From positions 1-9,885 of the forward strand of contig JAGHCE010000187.1 of the NCBI GenBank assembly GCA_021160625.1: a stretch of 9,885 bases of DNA, in the 5' to 3' direction. Below are positions 5,638-9,885 of the stretch, in pieces. This DNA comes from Planctomycetota bacterium. Its GTDB lineage: Bacteria; Planctomycetota; DG-23; SLPQ01. Position 1 is the first letter of the stretch. Each line of letters starts with the position of its first letter. The notes beneath the pieces are model-generated. The model ran no database searches. It saw only the letters and a list, made by a program, of their open reading frames with translations, and was not told the DNA's origin. Made by a program: the position numbers and the translations under genes.

Positions 5638-8600
5638 TTATTTCAGCGTGAGCCTTATGCTGGCCACCTTCCAGGGTTCGAGCGTCACCGTCACGTGGGA
5701 CTTGCCGTGACGCAGGCGGGCCTTTGGCTCCTCGAGGAAATTGACCGCCTCGGCGCCGGTAATCTCCAGCGGCGTCCGTAGCGTCACCGTCGCCAGGCGC
5801 CCGTGCGGCTCGTAGATTCGCACGATGTAGCCGTGGGTGTCCTCGGCGCACTTTAGCGCTGAGAGAATGACAGGAGCACCGTCCTCGGCCTCGGCCGCGA
5901 GCATCCACCCCTCAGGCGGCAGGGTGCCTCCGGACGAGCGCACCGGCAGGCCGACAAGGGGGACGTTTAGCTCCAGCGCCTCCTCGACGGTTCGCGCTGC
6001 CCTCCAGTCGCCCCTGTGCGGCTGCAGGCTGTAGGTGAACTCTTGCATCCCCTGGTCCGTGTCGGGGTCGGGGCATTCCGGGGAGCGCAAAAGCGAGATG
6101 CGCATCACGTTGGCGCGCGTGTCGTAGCCGTGCTTCGAATCGTTGAGGACGGCGGCGCCGTAGTCGGCCTGCGAGAGGTCGGCCCACTTTAAGGCCGGCA
6201 CCTCGAAACGCGCCCATTCCCAGGAGTTGTTCTGCATCGTCGGGCGCTCGATGGCCCCGAAGGCCGTCTCGTAGGTTGCGTATCTCGACCGTACCGCAAT
6301 CGGAAAAGCCGCCTTCAGAAGCGTCTTTTTCTCGTGCCAGTCGGCCTCGGTTACGAAGTCGATCCGCTTCGTGTGGCCGTAGAGGACTATCCGCTGGGCA
6401 ATGGTCGATTTGCCGGCCTTCCACTTGAGGCTGAGAACGACCCGCACCGGGCCGTTTTCGAGAACATCAAAGCCGGCGAGGTCGTCTATCACGCTCACCT
6501 TGTCCTCGGCCCATTCCTCGATGTCCCAGGCCTCGAACTCGACGGGGATGTCCCGTATCAGCAAAAGGCGGTTGCCGGGCCGGCCCTGGGCAAGCGCCTC
6601 GCGGCCGGCCTGCTTGTCGAAGAGGCTCGAAACCTGCCCGGCGGCGTTGAGCTTCATCGAAAAGAGCGGCGTTTCGACCTTCCGGCCGGTTATCCGCGCG
6701 AGCGGCCGGATCTCATCCATCTTTCCTTCGACAACCCTTACCACCGTCCAGCCGCACGGGGGCACCGTGACGAGCGCCGCAACAACACCGGCGGTTCCCG
6801 CAACCTTTTGGCAGGCGATTGCATTTCCTTCGAAGTCGGTGACCTTCGATGCTCCAGGGCCCGCCTCAATCTCCACGACGTCCGTGCGTTCCCAGGGTGT
6901 CGGATTGAATACGAGAACGGCCTTGCCCGGCCCGGTGGTGTCGATGTTGCCGGCGAGAAAGCGCAGCGCGTCTTCGGTGAGTTTCTGCGTAGTTGCGAAC
7001 ACCTCCTGGTAGTCGGCGTCCGCGTCTTCGTAGACGGGCGCTACCGAGCTTCCCGGCAGGACATCGTGAAACTGGTTGAAGAGCGCCGGCTTCCAGGCGG
7101 CTTCCAATTCGGCGGCGGGCCAGTCGGCGCCGAGCATCGCCGCCGCGGCGGCGGCCACCTCGGCGGTGTAAAGCGCGCATTCGGCCTTGCGGTTGTTTCT
7201 CTTCGTGCGCGCCTGGGTCGTGTAGGTGCCCCTGTGGTATTCCACGTACATCTCGTCGCAGAGAACCGGGTAATCGACGTCGCGCGGCAGGTCTTTGAAG
7301 TATTCCTCCACCTGCTTGACCTTGATGGTCGGTGCATAGGGGCTCGCGGCGAGGCGCGGTATGCTTTCGAGATCCTTTACCGTCGCACCGCCCCCGCCGT
7401 CGCTCAAGCCGTAAAGCGCCGCCGGCGGCACACCGAGGCGCGTTTCCTTGTGCTTTTTCAAGGTCTCGGCAATCTTGTCGGCGCCGATGTGGGCGCCGTA
7501 GCTCACCGGAGGCACGTGCGTCAATATTCTCGTCCCGTCGGGCCCCTCCCACCAGAAATTGGTAAAGGGGAAGACATTCGTATCGTTCCAGGTGGGCTTC
7601 GTGGAGACGAAAAACTCCAGCCCCGACTCGGCGAGTATCTGCGGGAGGCCCCACGTGTAGCCGAAGGTGTCGATGAGCCAGCCCACGCGGCACTTGCGGC
7701 CGAACTCCTTTTCGAAGAACTTCTGGCCGTAGAGAAACTGGCGCGCCAGCGACTCTCCCGACGTGCAGTTGAGGTCCGCCTCGACCCACATACCTCCGAG
7801 GAGTTCGATGCGGCCGGTGCGAATGTGGCGGGTCATCTTGTGGTAGAGCGAGGGGTAGAGGTCTTTTAGCCATTGGAAGCCCTGGGCCTGCGAGTGCGAG
7901 AAGCGAAAGTACGGGTACCTCTTCATAAGGCTCAAGGTGTTGGCCATTGTGGCCGCGCACTTGCGGATGGTCTCGCGCCGGGGCCAGAGCCACGCCATAT
8001 CGATGTGGCTCTGCCCGATGAGGTCCACCTCGCCGGAAGCGTCGCCCTTCTCGCCGGAAAGAACCCGCTCGGTAAGTATCCCTGAAGCCGCCCGGAACGA
8101 TCTGTTGCGCGTCCTTTCGTCCGCGGCGAGATCGATCGCGCTTATGCAGTTGCTTATGGCGGCGACAATCTCCTCGCCCTGCCTGCTGCTTTTCTCGGTT
8201 GTCTCCAGGATGTCGAGGGCCGTTAGGAAATCGTAGTACAACTTAAAGCCGTCGCGGTTGACAAGACGAAGCTCGGATGATCCGAAGACCGGCCGCGCCT
8301 CCCGCCAGTACACGTCGCCGAAATCGAGAATGGTGAAGCGCTTCACGGGGCCGGTGTAGACCTCCGCGGCCAGCTGATATGCCGCGCCGGCGCGCGCGCG
8401 CTTCGAGAGCGTAACCTCCTTGTGCATCTTGTCGAGCCCGACCGTCTCGACGCCGTCGAGAAAGAGGACCCCCGTCTGGCCCGCGTCGAGATAGACCTCG
8501 ACCTCGCCTCCGGCGAATTCCTCGGGAATGGTCACCTCGTTGCGGAGCCACACAAACCGGTCCACCTTTCCGATCCGGCCTCCGGGCTTTGCAACGGGCC

Positions 8601-8754
8601 ACTTCGAGTCGTCGAAACCGCCGCCGCGAACGGCCGCGTCTTCGGTCATCCCATAGCGCCATCCCCCCAGCGGCATCGTCTTCGAATAGACGTATTTCCT
8701 GAGCTCGGACAGCCATATACCGGCGCGCCACCGTCTCCTGTCGCTGTCGAACAT
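5638..8754 (-). CDS. GH38 family alpha-mannosidase (cytosolic MAN2C1/Ams1-like)
   Basis: A 1038-residue glycoside hydrolase that removes alpha-linked mannose from glycans or oligosaccharides with a zinc-dependent retaining mechanism. Numbered from ATG 8754, residues 1-170 form a beta-sandwich-like N-domain (GGFDDSKWPV, VEVYLDAGQTGVLFLDG). The catalytic domain starts with GQSHIDMAWLWPRRE (zinc ligands H250, D252). It continues with WLIDTFGYTWGLPQIL (nucleophile D362), YGLSDGGGG (about 448-456) and LFNQFHDVLPGSS (zinc-binding H563). The rest is the long C-terminal beta-sandwich. Length and domain order match the roughly 1040-residue cytosolic class. There is no signal peptide, so the substrate must be internalised or made in the cell. 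A GTG at 8802 would add 16 residues, but GGGAGG (8768-8763) lies 8 nt before ATG 8754. It is transcribed alone, convergent with the isomerase. Confidence 0.95.
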   Translation of the reverse strand: MFDSDRRRWRAGIWLSELRKYVYSKTMPLGGWRYGMTEDAAVRGGGFDDSKWPVAKPGGRIGKVDRFVWLRNEVTIPEEFAGGEVEVYLDAGQTGVLFLDGVETVGLDKMHKEVTLSKRARAGAAYQLAAEVYTGPVKRFTILDFGDVYWREARPVFGSSELRLVNRDGFKLYYDFLTALDILETTEKSSRQGEEIVAAISNCISAIDLAADERTRNRSFRAASGILTERVLSGEKGDASGEVDLIGQSHIDMAWLWPRRETIRKCAATMANTLSLMKRYPYFRFSHSQAQGFQWLKDLYPSLYHKMTRHIRTGRIELLGGMWVEADLNCTSGESLARQFLYGQKFFEKEFGRKCRVGWLIDTFGYTWGLPQILAESGLEFFVSTKPTWNDTNVFPFTNFWWEGPDGTRILTHVPPVSYGAHIGADKIAETLKKHKETRLGVPPAALYGLSDGGGGATVKDLESIPRLAASPYAPTIKVKQVEEYFKDLPRDVDYPVLCDEMYVEYHRGTYTTQARTKRNNRKAECALYTAEVAAAAAAMLGADWPAAELEAAWKPALFNQFHDVLPGSSVAPVYEDADADYQEVFATTQKLTEDALRFLAGNIDTTGPGKAVLVFNPTPWERTDVVEIEAGPGASKVTDFEGNAIACQKVAGTAGVVAALVTVPPCGWTVVRVVEGKMDEIRPLARITGRKVETPLFSMKLNAAGQVSSLFDKQAGREALAQGRPGNRLLLIRDIPVEFEAWDIEEWAEDKVSVIDDLAGFDVLENGPVRVVLSLKWKAGKSTIAQRIVLYGHTKRIDFVTEADWHEKKTLLKAAFPIAVRSRYATYETAFGAIERPTMQNNSWEWARFEVPALKWADLSQADYGAAVLNDSKHGYDTRANVMRISLLRSPECPDPDTDQGMQEFTYSLQPHRGDWRAARTVEEALELNVPLVGLPVRSSGGTLPPEGWMLAAEAEDGAPVILSALKCAEDTHGYIVRIYEPHGRLATVTLRTPLEITGAEAVNFLEEPKARLRHGKSHVTVTLEPWKVASIRLTLK

Positions 8755-8762
8755 ATCGTTGT

Positions 8763-8768
8763 CCTCCC
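8763..8768 (-). promoter_or_regulatory. Shine-Dalgarno GGGAGG deciding the mannosidase start
   Basis: GGGAGG on the - strand with 8 nt to ATG 8754. The upstream in-frame GTG at 8802 has no comparable site. Confidence 0.7.
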
Positions 8769-8855
8769 GTGATCCTCCCTCAAGGTCCGTGCACGTTCCC
8801 ACCGTCGGCCGGGAATATCCGGATTATCGAAACACCTCCCCCAAAAGCAAGCGCG

Positions 8856-8975
8856 TGTGCCACGGCGGGTCTTGCCCCGCCGTGCGGGTCATAATTCCGC
8901 GCGCGCCAGCCGACAAGTAGGGCGGACATTCTTGTCTGCCTACATTTATTCCGCGGGCGGCAAGCCTCGCCCTAC
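8856..8975. repeat. modular palindromic repeat cluster 5 (composite copy B)
   Basis: Second copy of the composite at 4207-4325, same orientation and roughly 80% identical by hand alignment. Stems are CACGGCGGG/CCCGCCGTG (8861-8869 with 8876-8884, perfect), GGCGGACA/TGTCTGCC (8921-8928 with 8933-8940, one G·U) and GGGCG/CGCCC (8955-8959 with 8968-8972). The linker TTTATTCCGCG is at 8945-8955. Differences cluster in the loops and last hairpin, whose arms change together so that pairing is kept. It lies 101 nt upstream of the mannosidase ATG. Confidence 0.8.
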
Positions 8976-9059
8976 GTTTGGTCCGCGTGCCGCCCGTCAT
9001 AGCGCATCTTCGACAGGTGCGCCCAATAGGCCGCACGGCCGTTCGAGTGGGCTGTTTGC

Positions 9060-9088
9060 TTGACATCGCGGGAATTCGGGTGAAGATA
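9060..9088 (+). promoter_or_regulatory. weak promoter candidate for the aminotransferase
   Basis: A perfect TTGACA (9060-9065) points toward the gene, but at 17-19 bp only poor -10 matches (AAGATA, GATATG) are present. It may belong to another sigma factor or be chance. Confidence 0.25.
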
Positions 9089-9096
9089 TGGTCGCA

Positions 9097-9118
9097 CCGA
9101 GCGGGTTTGCCCGTTCGG
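9097..9118 (+). promoter_or_regulatory. leader hairpin before the aminotransferase
   Basis: CCGAGCGGG (9097-9105) pairs with CCCGTTCGG (9110-9118) around TTTG, nine pairs with one G·U. It lies 35 nt before ATG 9154. It could modulate expression or be a solitary module of the repeat family. No U-run follows. Confidence 0.45.
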
Positions 9119-9153
9119 ACCGACAGGCAGGGTATTTCATGAGGGGCACGGCA

Positions 9154-9885
9154 ATGAAGCATGTTTATGCACGTCACACGGTGAACCTGGACGCCTCGGC
9201 ATACTCGACATATTATCGCCTGTGGCGGCTCGGGGAACTCGTCGACGGGGAGGCGGTGCCGGTCTTTGAAAAGACCTTCGCCGAGTACACGGGCGCGGCC
9301 AACTGCGTGGCGGTCTCCTCGGCGCGGGCGGGTTTTTACCTGACGCTCAAGGCCTTTGGAATAGGCCGAGGCGACGAGGTGATTATGCCGGCCTACACGT
9401 TCCCGTCGATGCCTGCGGCGGTGGCGGCCACCGGCGCCCGGCCGGTTTTTGTGGATGTTAACGCCGCCGACTTCAATATCGAGGCGGCACTTGCCGAGCG
9501 CGCCGTCACGGACCGGACGAGGGCGATAGTTGCGACGCACCTTTTCGGCTGCGCGGCGGATATGGAAGCGCTCGGCCGGCTTGCGGCGGCAAAGGACATC
9601 CACCTCATCGAGGACTGCGCCCACGCGGCCGGGGCCAGGTACAGCTCGAAGCGCGTCGGCTCGTTTGGAGATGCGGCGGTTTTCAGCTTCGGAATCGGCA
9701 AGAATATGCCCTGTTTCGGCGGCGGCGCAGTCACCTTCCAGGACACGGACTTAGCCGGCAGCGTCCGCAAGCTCGTCAACGCCGCGCCGCTTCCAGACGA
9801 CTTCGCCGCCCATAAAAAGGCGCTGGGAAGCCTGCCGTCGTGGCTGTTGACTCGCCCGCAGGTCTTTCCGTGGACGCTCTACATC
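9154..9885 (+). CDS. DegT/DnrJ/EryC1 family PLP aminotransferase, 3' truncated by the window
   Basis: 244 residues are visible and the frame is still open at the last base; the family usually runs about 370-430. Fold-type I aminotransferase features include FEKTFAEYTGAANCVAVSSA (39-58), the cofactor-site entry DEVIMPAYTFPSM (74-86), GARPVFVDVN (94-103), IVATHLFGC (125-133), LIEDCAHAAGA (151-161, with PLP-contacting D154) and FSFGIGKNMPCFGGGAV (178-192), where K183 is the expected Schiff-base lysine. Such enzymes transfer an amino group to keto-sugars on nucleotide carriers for surface glycans or secondary metabolites; the substrate is not readable here. GAGGGG lies 7 nt before ATG 9154. An in-frame ATG at 9139 would add five residues and cannot be excluded. 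It is divergent from the mannosidase, so probably a separate unit that continues beyond the window. Confidence 0.9.
   Translation, partial: MKHVYARHTVNLDASAYSTYYRLWRLGELVDGEAVPVFEKTFAEYTGAANCVAVSSARAGFYLTLKAFGIGRGDEVIMPAYTFPSMPAAVAATGARPVFVDVNAADFNIEAALAERAVTDRTRAIVATHLFGCAADMEALGRLAAAKDIHLIEDCAHAAGARYSSKRVGSFGDAAVFSFGIGKNMPCFGGGAVTFQDTDLAGSVRKLVNAAPLPDDFAAHKKALGSLPSWLLTRPQVFPWTLYI

Noticed and set aside
4406..5908. 500-codon open frame on -, across the isomerase and repeats
   Set aside because: It runs through the promoter region, the well-supported isomerase antisense strand, a repeat cluster and the end of the mannosidase. Its composition is arginine- and alanine-rich, typical of a GC-driven shadow frame.
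6334..7869. 511-codon open frame on +, antisense to the mannosidase
   Set aside because: It lies entirely inside the catalytic region of a clear GH38 gene and has no domain of its own. Long antisense frames are common in GC-rich genes.
8755..8802. Longer mannosidase starting at GTG 8802
   Set aside because: There is a better ribosome-binding site at 8763-8768 in front of ATG 8754, and the extra 16 residues include part of that site and look non-conserved.
1024..8975. CRISPR array
   Set aside because: Repeats are not evenly spaced, vary in composition, occur in both orientations, and no cas genes are present.

Overview
The window is bacterial chromosomal DNA of moderately high GC (about 60% by eye). 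It looks like a genome with loosely packed genes: long intergenic gaps, frequent strand switches and few operons. The gene set is a PD40 propeller protein, a stand-alone HNH nuclease, a Gfo/Idh/MocA oxidoreductase, a sugar isomerase/epimerase, a large GH38 alpha-mannosidase and a DegT aminotransferase. Together with repeat-laden gaps this would fit Planctomycetota or related environmental lineages (Lentisphaerota, Hydrogenedentota, Sumerlaeota, Omnitrophota). No marker gene fixes the phylum, so this is inference.

Layout, left to right: (1) 1-999, the 3' part of a beta-propeller protein on +. (2) 1000-1280, palindromic repeats and a terminator. (3) tRNA-Trp(CCA) on -, with a long (about 250 nt) GC-rich leader carrying two near-identical 19-nt repeats and a good sigma70-like promoter at 1615-1643. 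(4) 1690-2328, an HNH endonuclease on - with its own TTGACA-17-TAGGAT promoter. (5) 2394-2880, a gap with no convincing gene. At its right end it holds an unusual -strand promoter candidate with a nine-G tract in the spacer, a palindrome at the start site and tandem direct repeats at the -35. (6) 2992-4137, oxidoreductase on -. (7) 4138-4636, a divergent intergenic region with repeats and a promoter candidate in each direction. (8) 4637-5377, sugar isomerase/epimerase on +. (9) 5378-5637, a convergent repeat-filled gap. (10) 5638-8754, GH38 alpha-mannosidase on -. (11) 8755-9153, a repeat copy and the leader of (12) a DegT/DnrJ/EryC1 aminotransferase, 9154 to the window end, on +.

The oxidoreductase, isomerase and mannosidase are plausible partners in intracellular breakdown of mannose-containing or modified sugars: the mannosidase frees the sugar, and the dehydrogenase and TIM-barrel isomerase then convert it. 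They are not co-transcribed, and the substrate is not visible in the sequence. The aminotransferase may begin a nucleotide-sugar or surface-glycan locus that continues past the window.

The most unusual content is non-coding. A family of modular palindromic repeats sits in five of the gaps, built from hairpins joined by constant linkers. The linkers include a 17-nt core close to TATGTGGCACTGGTGGC (four copies, both orientations) and TTTATTCCGCG. One composite of about 120 bp occurs twice, each time in the same orientation upstream of a -strand gene. The other standouts are the G-tract promoter and the tRNA-Trp leader.
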